The notes under the pieces were generated by a model. It was not told the origin of the DNA. It searched no databases and saw only the letters and a program-made list of their open reading frames with translations. The position numbers and the translations under genes were made by a program. This document shows, piece after piece, positions 43,131-51,738 of a DNA stretch of 64,000 nt. Location of the stretch: NCBI RefSeq assembly GCF_003732275.1, contig NZ_MOBM01000019.1, positions 305,265-369,264 on the forward strand. Direction: 5' to 3'. The DNA is from Pseudomonas frederiksbergensis (GTDB lineage: Bacteria; Pseudomonadota; Gammaproteobacteria; Pseudomonadales; Pseudomonadaceae). Positions within the stretch are counted from its first letter, which is position 1, and each line of letters starts with the position of its first letter.

Positions 43131-44810
43131 ATGAGTAACAAGCTTAACGATGACTTGAAATTTCAGGCTTCGGAAAACACCTTGGGGCTGAATCCTGTTG
43201 TTGGACTACGTAGAAAGGATCTCTTGGGCTCTGCCCGTATGGTGCTGAGCCAGGCCATCAGACAACCCATCCACAGTGCCAGGCATGTCGCCCATTTCGG
43301 CATCGAACTCAAGAACGTGCTGCTCGGAAAATCCGAGCTTCAACCGCAAAGTGATGACCGTCGCTTCCTTGATCCGGCCTGGAGCCAGAACCCGCTCTAC
43401 AAACGTTATTTACAAACTTATCTGGCGTGGCGCAAGGAGCTTCACGCGTGGATCGATGACAGCAACCTCTCGCCCAAGGACGTCGCTCGCGGGCATTTCG
43501 TGATTAACCTCATGACCGAAGCCATGGCCCCGACCAACACGGCGGCCAACCCGGCGGCGGTCAAACGCTTCTTCGAAACCGGTGGCAAGAGCCTGCTCGA
43601 CGGCCTCTCCCATCTGGCCAAGGATCTGGTTCATAACGGCGGTATGCCGAGCCAGGTCAACATGGGCGCATTCGAAGTCGGCAAGAGCCTGGGCGTGACC
43701 GAAGGCGCGGTGGTCTTTCGCAACGACGTGCTGGAGCTGATCCAGTACAAGCCGATCACCGAGCAAGTGCATGAACGCCCGCTGCTGGTAGTGCCGCCAC
43801 AGATCAACAAGTTCTACGTTTTCGACCTGAGCCCGGACAAGAGCCTGGCGCGCTTCTGCCTGCGCAACAACGTGCAGACGTTCATCGTCAGCTGGCGCAA
43901 CCCGACCAAGGAGCAGCGCGAGTGGGGTCTGTCGACCTACATCGAAGCGCTCAAGGAAGCGGTCGATGTCGTCACCGCGATCACCGGCAGCAAAGACGTG
44001 AACATGCTCGGTGCCTGCTCCGGCGGCATCACCTGCACCGCCCTGCTGGGTCACTACGCAGCGATCGGCGAGAAGAAGGTCAACGCCCTCACCCTGCTGG
44101 TCAGCGTGCTGGACACCACCCTGGACAGCGATGTGGCCTTGTTCGTCGACGAGCAAACCCTCGAAGCCGCCAAGCGCCATTCCTACCAGGCCGGTGTGCT
44201 GGAAGGTCGCGACATGGCGAAAGTCTTCGCCTGGATGCGCCCCAACGACCTGATCTGGAACTACTGGGTCAACAACTACCTGCTGGGTAATGAGCCGCCG
44301 GTTTTCGACATTCTGTTCTGGAACAACGACACCACCCGGTTGCCGGCGGCGTTCCACGGCGACCTGATCGAGATGTTCAAAAATAACCCATTGATCCGCT
44401 CCGATGCCCTGGAAGTGTGCGGCACGCCGATCGACCTCAAGCAGGTGACCGCCGACATCTTTTCCCTGGCCGGTACCAACGATCACATCACTCCGTGGAA
44501 GTCCTGCTACAAATCCGCGCAGCTGTTCGGTGGCAAGGTCGAGTTCGTGCTGTCCAGCAGCGGGCATATCCAGAGCATTCTGAACCCTCCGGGCAATCCG
44601 AAAGCGCGCTACATGACCAGCACCGAAATGCCGGTCAAAGCCGAAGAGTGGATGGAAAATTCCACCAAGCACACCGATTCCTGGTGGTTGCATTGGCAGG
44701 CATGGCAGGCCGAACGTTCGGGCAAACTGAAGAAATCCCCCGCCAACCTTGGCAACAAGGCCTATCCAGCGGGTGAAGCTTCGCCGGGTACTTACGTGCA
44801 TGAACGTTGA
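43131..44810 (+). CDS. phaC1: class II poly(3-hydroxyalkanoate) polymerase 1
   Basis: 559 residues, the class II length. It polymerises medium-chain (R)-3-hydroxyacyl-CoA into PHA at the granule surface. The catalytic triad of the alpha/beta-hydrolase fold is complete: Cys296 in 'GACSGG' (lipase-box-like), Asp451 in 'GTNDHITPW' and His479 in 'SSSGHIQSI'. The N-terminal region (1-90) is typical of PhaC1 ('LNPVVGLRRKDLLGSARMVL'). It is the first gene of phaC1-phaZ-phaC2-phaD, behind a sigma-54-like promoter. Confidence 0.96.
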   Translation: MSNKLNDDLKFQASENTLGLNPVVGLRRKDLLGSARMVLSQAIRQPIHSARHVAHFGIELKNVLLGKSELQPQSDDRRFLDPAWSQNPLYKRYLQTYLAWRKELHAWIDDSNLSPKDVARGHFVINLMTEAMAPTNTAANPAAVKRFFETGGKSLLDGLSHLAKDLVHNGGMPSQVNMGAFEVGKSLGVTEGAVVFRNDVLELIQYKPITEQVHERPLLVVPPQINKFYVFDLSPDKSLARFCLRNNVQTFIVSWRNPTKEQREWGLSTYIEALKEAVDVVTAITGSKDVNMLGACSGGITCTALLGHYAAIGEKKVNALTLLVSVLDTTLDSDVALFVDEQTLEAAKRHSYQAGVLEGRDMAKVFAWMRPNDLIWNYWVNNYLLGNEPPVFDILFWNNDTTRLPAAFHGDLIEMFKNNPLIRSDALEVCGTPIDLKQVTADIFSLAGTNDHITPWKSCYKSAQLFGGKVEFVLSSSGHIQSILNPPGNPKARYMTSTEMPVKAEEWMENSTKHTDSWWLHWQAWQAERSGKLKKSPANLGNKAYPAGEASPGTYVHER

Positions 44811-44830
44811 GCTTCAAATAACTCGTAGTC

Positions 44831-44857
44831 CGCGGCACTGGGAGGTGCCGCGATTTC
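44831..44857 (+). terminator. hairpin between phaC1 and phaZ (possible attenuator)
   Basis: A perfect 8-bp stem CGCGGCAC / GTGCCGCG with loop TGGGAG, followed by ATTTCT. It has a short T-run and lies within the operon, so partial termination that lowers phaZ expression is plausible. Confidence 0.55.
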
Positions 44858-44944
44858 TACCCATCACTCTCGGGGCCAGCCTCGAACATTCTGCGACGGC
44901 CCGGGACGGCTCGATCAGCGTTTAAAACCTACAGGGCTCTGTGC

Positions 44945-45799
44945 ATGCCGCAACCGTTCGTCTTTCGTACCGTCAACCTGGATGGCCAGACCCTCCGCAC
45001 TGCGGTACGCCCCGGCAAGCCTCACTTGACGCCCTTGCTGATTTTCAACGGCATCGGCGCCAACCTGGAGCTGATATTCCCGTTCGTCCAGGCTCTGGAT
45101 CCGGATCTGGAAGTCATCGCCTTCGACGTACCCGGCGTCGGCGGCTCATCGACTCCCAACCGCCCGTATCGTTTTTCGGGCCTGGCGAAACTCACGGCGC
45201 GAATGCTCGACTATCTCGATTACGGGCAAGTCAACGTGATTGGCGTGTCGTGGGGTGGCGCCCTGGCGCAGCAGTTCGCCCATGACTATCCCGAGCGCTG
45301 CAAGAAACTGGTACTGGCGGCCACGGCAGCCGGCGCCGTGATGGTGCCGGGCAAGCCGAAAGTACTGTGGATGATGGCCAGCCCACGGCGCTACATCCAG
45401 CCATCCCATGTGATTCGTATTGCACCGATGATCTATGGCGGCTCGTTCCGTCGCGATCCGACCCTGGCAGCCAGTCACGCCGCCCGGGTCCGCTCGGCAG
45501 GCAAACTCGGTTATTACTGGCAGCTGTTCGCCGGCCTCGGCTGGACCAGCATTCACTGGCTGCACAAGATCAACCAGCCAACGTTGGTGTTGGCCGGCGA
45601 CGACGATCCACTGATTCCGCTGATCAACATGCGCATGTTGGCTTGGCGAATTCCCAACGCCCAATTGCACATCATCGACGATGGGCATCTGTTTTTGATT
45701 ACCCGTGCCGAAGCGGTGGCACCGATCATCATGAAGTTTCTTGAGGAAGAACGTCAGCGCGCAGTCATGCATCCGCATCCGGCGCCATCGGGCGGTTAG
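44945..45799 (+). CDS. phaZ: intracellular PHA depolymerase
   Basis: 284 residues. An alpha/beta hydrolase that releases 3-hydroxy fatty acids from stored PHA. Lipase box 'GVSWGG' with Ser102; catalytic Asp in 'VLAGDDDPLIPL' (about 221) and His in 'IIDDGHLFLIT' (about 248). The oxyanion segment is 'FNGIGANLELIFPF'. It lies between the two synthases, as in all medium-chain PHA clusters. Confidence 0.95.
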   Translation: MPQPFVFRTVNLDGQTLRTAVRPGKPHLTPLLIFNGIGANLELIFPFVQALDPDLEVIAFDVPGVGGSSTPNRPYRFSGLAKLTARMLDYLDYGQVNVIGVSWGGALAQQFAHDYPERCKKLVLAATAAGAVMVPGKPKVLWMMASPRRYIQPSHVIRIAPMIYGGSFRRDPTLAASHAARVRSAGKLGYYWQLFAGLGWTSIHWLHKINQPTLVLAGDDDPLIPLINMRMLAWRIPNAQLHIIDDGHLFLITRAEAVAPIIMKFLEEERQRAVMHPHPAPSGG

Positions 45800-45928
45800 C
45801 CGACCCCGGCTTTTGTTTATTAAAAGGAGTTGGCAGGACGCCGTGCCGCGCAACAACCCGCAACAGCGTCTATGGTGTTTTGTTCGGGTGTGTTTGTTTT
45901 TGGCCTGACGACGAAGGAGTGTTAACTC

Positions 45929-47611
45929 ATGCGCGACAAACCAGCGAAGGGCTCTTTGCCTACTCCCGCTGCATTCATCAATGCACAGAGTGCGGTTACC
46001 GGTCTGCGCGGCCGGGACCTGCTTTCGACCTTGCGCAGCCTGGCCACCCACGGCCTGCGCAACCCGGTGTATACGGCCCGGCATGCCTTGAAGCTGGGCG
46101 GCCAGTTGGGCCGCGTATTGTTGGGTGAAACCCTGCACCCGACCAACCCGCAGGACAGTCGCTTTGCCGACCCGACGTGGAGCCTCAATCCTTTTTACCG
46201 CCGCAGCCTGCAGGCCTATCTGAGCTGGCAGAAAGAAGTCAAAAGCTGGATCGACGAGAGCAACATGAGCCCGGACGATCGTGCCCGCGCCCACTTCGCC
46301 TTTGCCTTGATCAACGACGCCGTGGCGCCGTCCAATACCCTGCTCAATCCGCTGGCGATCAAGGAATTTTTCAACTCCGGCGGTAACAGTCTGGTGCGGG
46401 GTATCGGGCATCTGCTCGACGACCTCCTGCACAACGACGGCCTGCCCAGACAGGTCACCAAGCAATCGTTCGAGGTGGGCAAAACGGTTGCCACCACTAC
46501 CGGCTCCGTGGTGTTTCGCAATGAGCTTCTGGAGCTGATCCAGTACAAGCCGATGAGCGAAAAACAGTATTCAAAGCCATTGCTGATCGTGCCGCCACAG
46601 ATCAACAAGTACTACATTTTCGACTTGAGCCCCGGCAACAGCTTCGTCCAGTACGCCCTTAAAAACGGTTTGCAGACCTTCATTATCAGCTGGCGCAATC
46701 CCGATGTACGTCATCGCGAATGGGGGTTGTCTTCTTACGTCGAAGCCGCCGAAGAAGCGATGAATGTGTGCCGGGCAATCACCGGCGCTCGCGAGGTCAA
46801 CCTGATGGGGGCCTGTGCCGGCGGGCTGACCATTGCCGCATTGCAAGGGCATTTGCAGGCCAAGCGGCAGCTACGAAGGGTCTCCAGCGCGACCTACCTG
46901 GTCAGCATGCTCGACAGCCAGATCGACAGCCCGGCCACCCTCTTCGCCGATGAACAAACGCTGGAAGCGGCCAAGCGCCGCTCGTATCAGAAGGGCGTGC
47001 TGGAAGGTCGTGACATGGCCAGGGTGTTTGCCTGGATGCGTCCCAACGACTTGATCTGGAATTACTTCGTCAATAACTACCTGCTGGGCAAGGAGCCGCC
47101 AGCGTTCGACATCCTCTACTGGAACAATGACAACACGCGCCTGCCGGCGGCGTTTCATGGCGACCTGCTGGATTTCTTCAAGCACAACCCGCTGAGTCAT
47201 CCGGGTGGGCTGGAAGTGTGCGGCACGCCGATCGACCTGCAGAAAGTCACCGTCGACAGTTTCAGCGTGGCGGGCATGAATGATCACATCACCCCGTGGG
47301 ATGCGGTATATCGCTCGGCATTGCTGCTGGGTGGCGAGCGGCGCTTTGTGCTGTCCAACAGCGGTCATGTACAGAGCATTCTGAACCCGCCTCACAATCC
47401 GAAAGCCAACTACGTCGAGAATCCGAAACTGAGCAGCGACCCGCGGGCCTGGTATTACGACGCCAAGCGCGTCGACGGCAGTTGGTGGACGCAATGGCTG
47501 GGCTGGATTCAGGAACGCTCCGGCGCACAACGTGAAACCCAGATGGCCCTCGGCAACCAGAACTATCCACCGATGGAGGCGGCACCTGGTACTTACGTGC
47601 GCGTGCGCTGA
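45929..47611 (+). CDS. phaC2: class II poly(3-hydroxyalkanoate) polymerase 2
   Basis: 560 residues, a diverged paralogue of PhaC1 in this window. The triad is intact: Cys296 in 'GACAGG', Asp in 'GMNDHITPW' and His in 'SNSGHVQSI'. GAAGGAG precedes the ATG at 45929. It is the second synthase of the phaC1ZC2D operon; the two synthases differ mainly in monomer preference. Confidence 0.95.
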   Translation: MRDKPAKGSLPTPAAFINAQSAVTGLRGRDLLSTLRSLATHGLRNPVYTARHALKLGGQLGRVLLGETLHPTNPQDSRFADPTWSLNPFYRRSLQAYLSWQKEVKSWIDESNMSPDDRARAHFAFALINDAVAPSNTLLNPLAIKEFFNSGGNSLVRGIGHLLDDLLHNDGLPRQVTKQSFEVGKTVATTTGSVVFRNELLELIQYKPMSEKQYSKPLLIVPPQINKYYIFDLSPGNSFVQYALKNGLQTFIISWRNPDVRHREWGLSSYVEAAEEAMNVCRAITGAREVNLMGACAGGLTIAALQGHLQAKRQLRRVSSATYLVSMLDSQIDSPATLFADEQTLEAAKRRSYQKGVLEGRDMARVFAWMRPNDLIWNYFVNNYLLGKEPPAFDILYWNNDNTRLPAAFHGDLLDFFKHNPLSHPGGLEVCGTPIDLQKVTVDSFSVAGMNDHITPWDAVYRSALLLGGERRFVLSNSGHVQSILNPPHNPKANYVENPKLSSDPRAWYYDAKRVDGSWWTQWLGWIQERSGAQRETQMALGNQNYPPMEAAPGTYVRVR

Positions 47612-47670
47612 CGTTCAACGAACCACGGCCGCCAATGGCCGTGGCATGACTCGACCATTAAGAAGACTGG

Positions 47671-48288
47671 ATGAAAACCCGCGACCGGATTCTCGAATGT
47701 GCCCTGCAGTTGTTCAATCAGAAGGGCGAACCGAATGTGTCCACCATGGAAGTGGCCAACGAAATGGGCATCAGCCCGGGCAACCTTTACTACCACTTCC
47801 ACGGCAAGGAACCGCTGATCCTCGGGCTGTTCGAGCGTTTCCAGGCCGAGCTGACGCCCTTGCTTGATCCTCCATCCGATGTGGAGTTGGCGCCCGAAGA
47901 TTATTGGCTGTTCCTGCACCTGATCATCGAACGTCTGGCCCACTACCGGTTTTTGTTCCAGGACCTGTCGAACCTTGCCGGCCGCCTGCCGAAACTGGCC
48001 AAGGGGATACGCAACCTGCTCAATGCGTTGAAGCGCACACTAGCGTCATTGCTGGCACAGTTGAAAGCTCAAGGTCAGTTGGTCAGTGATACCCAGGCGC
48101 TGGGCCAGCTGGTGGAACAAATCACCATGACATTGCTGTTCTCGCTGGACTATCAGCGGATTCTCGACCGTGAAGGTGAAGTGAGACTGGTGGTGTATCA
48201 GATCATGATGCTGGTGGCGCCGCATTTGCTGCCGCCGATCAAGGTTGCGACCGAGCGGTTGGCGTTGCAGTACCTTGAAGAGCATTAA
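47671..48288 (+). CDS. phaD: TetR-type regulator of the pha cluster
   Basis: 205 residues. The N-terminal TetR helix-turn-helix spans about 1-50 ('TRDRILECALQLFNQKGEPN', 'VANEMGISPGNLYYHFHGKE'). The C-terminal ligand-binding helices match PhaD, the activator of phaC1 and phaI transcription that senses an acyl-CoA-type intermediate. It lies 59 bases after phaC2, and a REP pair follows. Confidence 0.93.
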   Translation: MKTRDRILECALQLFNQKGEPNVSTMEVANEMGISPGNLYYHFHGKEPLILGLFERFQAELTPLLDPPSDVELAPEDYWLFLHLIIERLAHYRFLFQDLSNLAGRLPKLAKGIRNLLNALKRTLASLLAQLKAQGQLVSDTQALGQLVEQITMTLLFSLDYQRILDREGEVRLVVYQIMMLVAPHLLPPIKVATERLALQYLEEH

Positions 48289-48291
48289 CAT

Positions 48292-48370
48292 CAAAAGATC
48301 GCAGCCTTCGGCAGCTCCTGCAGATATATGCAATCTCATGCAGGAGCTGCCGAAGGCTGCGATCTTTTTT
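48292..48370. repeat. REP-like inverted repeat pair (class GATCGCAGCCTTCGGCAG)
   Basis: Arms GATCGCAGCCTTCGGCAGCT and AGCTGCCGAAGGCTGCGATC with a loop of about 27 bases. A run of T follows on the + strand (GATCTTTTTT), so it may also end the phaC1ZC2D transcript. Confidence 0.88.
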
Positions 48371-48403
48371 CGACAGTTGACCCATTTCGTGAATCTTCAA
48401 AAC

Positions 48404-48439
48404 AAAAACGCCCGACCTTTGCAGGCCGGGCGTTTTTTT
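48404..48439 (-). terminator. intrinsic terminator of phaI-phaF
   Basis: An 11-bp stem AAAACGCCCGA-type / CGGGCGTTTT with a T-run on both strands. It lies just after the phaF stop and may also serve phaD from the other side. Confidence 0.88.
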
Positions 48440-48449
48440 AGTCCTGAAC

Positions 48450-49235
48450 TCAGGACTGACTGGTTGGCGTCGATGGAGCCGGCGCGGCAGTCGGGGTTAC
48501 AGCAGGGGTCGGAGCAGTGGCGGAGTTCGCCGTGCTGACCGGGGTTACCGGCTTGGCGGCAGCCGCTGCTGGTTTCGGTGCAGCCGCTTTCGGGGCGGCC
48601 GGTTTTTTCACTGCTGGCTTTTTCGCTGCGGCGGGTTTGGCTGCTGCGGTTTTAGCTGCAGGTTTGGCCGCCGGTTTTGCGGCTGGTTTTGCGGCCGCTT
48701 TGGCTGCTGGTTTCGCCGCTGCAGTTTTGGTTGCCGGTTTAGCGGCAGCCTTGGCCAATGGTTTGGCTACGCTTTTGGCTGCTGGTTTGGCCGCAGCGGT
48801 TTTCGCTGCAACAGGCGCAACCTTGGCACCGGTGAGTTTTTCGATTTGCTTGGTCAGGGTATCGACCTTGCTGTGCAGCGCTTTTACCTCATTGCGGCTC
48901 GGTACACCCAGGCGCGAAATGGCGCTGTTCAGACGCTTGTCGAAAGCCCCTTCCAGCTCATCCCATTTGCCCAGTGCGCGATCTTTCACGCCGCTGATGC
49001 GCGACTTGGCCGACGAAGCAGAGTCCTTGGCGGCATCGACTTTCTTGCCGACAGCGCTCTTGGTGAGCTTCTCGGCTTTCTCGCCGTCCTTAACCAATGT
49101 ATCGAAGAGCTTGCTGCCGTCAGTGTCAATCTTCGAGTACACGCCTAAACCAGCCAGCCAGATCTTGCGGGAGTAGTCTTCGACCTTCCCGATCCACGAG
49201 CTGCCTTCTTTTTCAGTATTCTTTTTACCAGCCAT
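48450..49235 (-). CDS. phaF: PhaF, PHA granule phasin with histone-like tail
   Basis: 261 residues. ATG at 49235 has AAGGAG 7 bases upstream; the extra 10 codons upstream are not used. The N-terminal phasin domain (about 1-140; 'DYSRKIWLAGLGVYSKI' is the granule-binding helix, and a leucine-zipper-like coiled coil follows at about 115-140). The C-terminal half is an Ala/Lys/Pro low-complexity region with many AAKPA-type repeats, like histone H1, which binds DNA. It tethers granules to the nucleoid for partition and also regulates pha genes. Confidence 0.95.
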   Translation of the reverse strand: MAGKKNTEKEGSSWIGKVEDYSRKIWLAGLGVYSKIDTDGSKLFDTLVKDGEKAEKLTKSAVGKKVDAAKDSASSAKSRISGVKDRALGKWDELEGAFDKRLNSAISRLGVPSRNEVKALHSKVDTLTKQIEKLTGAKVAPVAAKTAAAKPAAKSVAKPLAKAAAKPATKTAAAKPAAKAAAKPAAKPAAKPAAKTAAAKPAAAKKPAVKKPAAPKAAAPKPAAAAAKPVTPVSTANSATAPTPAVTPTAAPAPSTPTSQS

Positions 49236-49245
49236 CCCGTTCTCC

Positions 49246-49668
49246 TTAAGATTTACGCGCGACACGTTCGAGCAATGCCGTCAGCTCATCGAGCTTAGCA
49301 GAGAGTGTCTCAACGTCATGTTTAGACGGAATGCCGATACGATTCAAGGCACTTGCGATACGTGTATCGAAAGCCCTTTCGACTTTGTCGAGTTGAAGTT
49401 CGACTTTGCCTTTGAAAGTGCTCACTTCACTCTTGGCTTCATCGATCTCGGCATTGGCCGCTTCAAGTTTTTCAGTGACTACTTTTTTGCCTTTCTTTTC
49501 AACAGCTTGACCAGCCTTGATCAGCTCTTGAACGTACTCGCTACCCTCTTGGCCGACCTTGGTGTAAGCACCCAGACCCGCGAGCCAGATCTTGCGGGCA
49601 TACGATTTGACGTCGCCCAGGGCGTTAGTTTCAACGTCGACTTTTTTCTTCAAAATAACTTTGGCCAT
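49246..49668 (-). CDS. phaI: PhaI, PHA granule-associated phasin
   Basis: 140 residues. ATG at 49668 is preceded by GAGGTG. It consists only of the phasin domain, and is similar to the N-terminal half of PhaF ('YARKIWLAGLGAYTKVGQEG' against the PhaF helix), with a C-terminal coiled coil ('HDVETLSAKLDELTALLERV'). It coats PHA granules. It is co-transcribed with phaF 10 bases downstream and convergent with phaD. Confidence 0.95.
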   Translation of the reverse strand: MAKVILKKKVDVETNALGDVKSYARKIWLAGLGAYTKVGQEGSEYVQELIKAGQAVEKKGKKVVTEKLEAANAEIDEAKSEVSTFKGKVELQLDKVERAFDTRIASALNRIGIPSKHDVETLSAKLDELTALLERVARKS

Positions 49669-49797
49669 GGTGCACCTCACGCGCAGAAGGGTCGAGGAAC
49701 TGCCCGCAAAGAGTCGGGCTCAGGCACAAAGTAGTGAGAATAATTAGAAACGGCACCCTAACAAGTGACATAAACCTTTGGGCGCACCACAAACAAA

Positions 49798-49888
49798 TGT
49801 GGGAGCGAGCCTGCTCGCGAAGAGGCAGGCACATTCAACATTGATGTCGACTGAAAGACCGCTTTCGCGAGCAGGCTCGCTCCCACAG
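49798..49888. repeat. REP-like inverted repeat pair (class GTGGGAGCGAGCCTGCTCGC)
   Basis: Arms TGTGGGAGCGAGCCTGCTCG and CGAGCAGGCTCGCTCCCACA are separated by about 45 bases, between phaI and the small PHA-system gene. Confidence 0.9.
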
Positions 49889-49915
49889 GGACCGCATTCC
49901 ACAGATGGAAGTGGA

Positions 49916-50191
49916 TCAGGTCAGTGCTTTATCGAGCGCCCTTTCGATTTCCGATTTGATGGTGCCGCTCATGGCGGACATCAACAGGCCCAGTTCGACA
50001 TCGACCTTGATCGAGTCCTCGCCCACATACACCGCCCCTTTTACACCCGAGCGTCTGAGATTCAGGGTGTCACCGGACCACTGCGGCTCCAGGCCATATT
50101 GTTCGGACAGTTTCTGCGCCAACTTGTCGGCCTTCTCGCGAGCCGCTTCCTTACCCAGGCCGTGGGCACGTTCAACACTAATACGGGCCAT
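49916..50191 (-). CDS. polyhydroxyalkanoic acid system family protein
   Basis: 91 residues. It matches the small 'PHA granule region' family: 'ISVERAHGLGKEAAREKADK' helix, a beta sheet ('LEPQWSGDTLNLRRSGVKGA', 'VDVELGLLM') and a C-terminal helix. The fold resembles polyketide cyclase/SRPBCC-like small proteins. The gene always accompanies phasin genes in Pseudomonas; its exact role is not established. Confidence 0.88.
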   Translation of the reverse strand: MARISVERAHGLGKEAAREKADKLAQKLSEQYGLEPQWSGDTLNLRRSGVKGAVYVGEDSIKVDVELGLLMSAMSGTIKSEIERALDKALT

Positions 50192-50344
50192 CGAATGACT
50201 CCTGCTTTATGAATACTTCCTGAAAATCTTGACCGTAGCTGCGTCAAAACGTCCCGGTGGTTGCCTATCTTACCTTCAGCCTTGCCAAGACAAAGCAGGC
50301 CACCGGGATTAGAATGTCGCGCATTCTCTTTTGGTGACAGCGAT

Positions 50345-51115
50345 ATGACTGATCAGCGCAAAGGCAGCGATGCCGAACCCACCACTCACTTCGGCTTCAA
50401 AAACGTTCCGGAAAGCCAGAAAGCGGAAAAAGTCGCTGAAGTTTTCCACTCGGTAGCCGCCAAGTACGACCTGATGAACGACCTTCTGTCGGGCGGCATG
50501 CACCGTCTGTGGAAGCGTTTCGCGATCGAACTGTCGGGCGTGCGCACCGGTAACCGCGTGCTGGACATCGCCGGCGGCACTGGCGACCTGACCCGCAAGT
50601 TCTCGCATCTCGTGGGGCCGACGGGTCAGGTAGTGTTGGCCGACATCAACGAATCCATGCTCAAGGTCGGTCGTGACCGCCTGCTGGATCTGGGTGTGTC
50701 CGGCAACGTCGAATTCGTCCAGGCCGATGCTGAAAAGCTGCCGTTCCCGGACAACCATTTCGATTGCGTGACCATCGCTTTCGGCCTGCGCAACGTGACG
50801 CATAAAGAAGACGCCCTGCGCTCGATGCTGCGCGTGCTGAAACCGGGCGGCCGTTTGCTGGTGCTGGAATTCTCCAAACCGACCAACGCGCTGATGTCCA
50901 AAGCCTACGACGCCTATTCGTTCGCCTTCATGCCGTTGATGGGCAAGCTGATCACCAATGATTCGGAAAGCTATCGCTACCTGGCCGAATCGATCCGCAT
51001 GCACCCGAACCAGGAAACCCTGAAGTCGATGATGGTCGAGGCCGGTTTCGACCGCGTGACGTACCACAACATGACCGCAGGCATCGTCGCCCTGCACCGC
51101 GGCATCAAACCCTGA
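50345..51115 (+). CDS. ubiE: ubiquinone/menaquinone biosynthesis C-methyltransferase
   Basis: 256 residues from ATG at 50345. It C-methylates the benzoquinol ring in ubiquinone synthesis. Signature '[19 protein letters not shown]' (about 45), SAM motif '[15 protein letters not shown]' (about 73) and '[17 protein letters not shown]' (about 165) are all UbiE-specific. Its stop overlaps the start of ubiJ (TGATG). Confidence 0.95.
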   Translation: MTDQRKGSDAEPTTHFGFKNVPESQKAEKVAEVFHSVAAKYDLMNDLLSGGMHRLWKRFAIELSGVRTGNRVLDIAGGTGDLTRKFSHLVGPTGQVVLADINESMLKVGRDRLLDLGVSGNVEFVQADAEKLPFPDNHFDCVTIAFGLRNVTHKEDALRSMLRVLKPGGRLLVLEFSKPTNALMSKAYDAYSFAFMPLMGKLITNDSESYRYLAESIRMHPNQETLKSMMVEAGFDRVTYHNMTAGIVALHRGIKP

Positions 51116-51738
51116 TGTTGCTGGCCGGCCTGCTCGCCAGCGTTGAACTCGGTTTGAACCGGGTGCTGCGTCTCGACAGCACGGCACTGCCGCGGCTGGC
51201 GCATTTGAGTGGCAAGGTGATTGCCGTCGACTGCCGTAGCCCTGCGTTGCAACTGTTCATCTTGCCCAGCGATGAAGGCCTGATGCTCGCCTCCCAGTGG
51301 GAAACCGGCGCCGACTGCACCTTGCGCGCACCGGCCTCAAGCCTGCTGAAACTGGCGACGAGCAAGGACAAGACTTCGGTTCTGCATGCCCCGGAAGTCG
51401 AACTCGACGGCGACAGCGGCGTGCTGCTGGAACTGGCGGCGATCCTTCAGGACCTCGAACTGGACTGGGAGTACGAACTCTCGCGCTGGCTGGGACCTGT
51501 GGCCACGCAACTGGTCGGCGGTCATCTGCGCAGTCGCGCACGCTGGTATCAACAAGGGTTCGCCAGCCTGAACCAGAACCTGGGTGAATACCTGGCCGAA
51601 GAATCGCGCGCCCTCGTAGGTCAGCGCGAAGCTGACGCCCGTTTTAATGAACTGGACCAGATCAAGCTCGATCTGGAACGTCTCGAGGCGCGTTTCGAGC
51701 GCCTTTTCCGATCCCTCGACCCAAGCGATAACGCATGA
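51115..51738 (+). CDS. ubiJ: ubiquinone biosynthesis accessory factor, SCP2 domain
   Basis: 207 residues. The N-terminal SCP2 sterol-carrier-like lipid-binding domain (about 15-115) and C-terminal helices ('[20 protein letters not shown]' coiled coil) match UbiJ, the scaffold that holds lipid intermediates for the Ubi complex. It is translationally coupled to ubiE (1-base overlap) and to ubiB (4-base overlap). Confidence 0.92.
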   Translation: MLLAGLLASVELGLNRVLRLDSTALPRLAHLSGKVIAVDCRSPALQLFILPSDEGLMLASQWETGADCTLRAPASSLLKLATSKDKTSVLHAPEVELDGDSGVLLELAAILQDLELDWEYELSRWLGPVATQLVGGHLRSRARWYQQGFASLNQNLGEYLAEESRALVGQREADARFNELDQIKLDLERLEARFERLFRSLDPSDNA

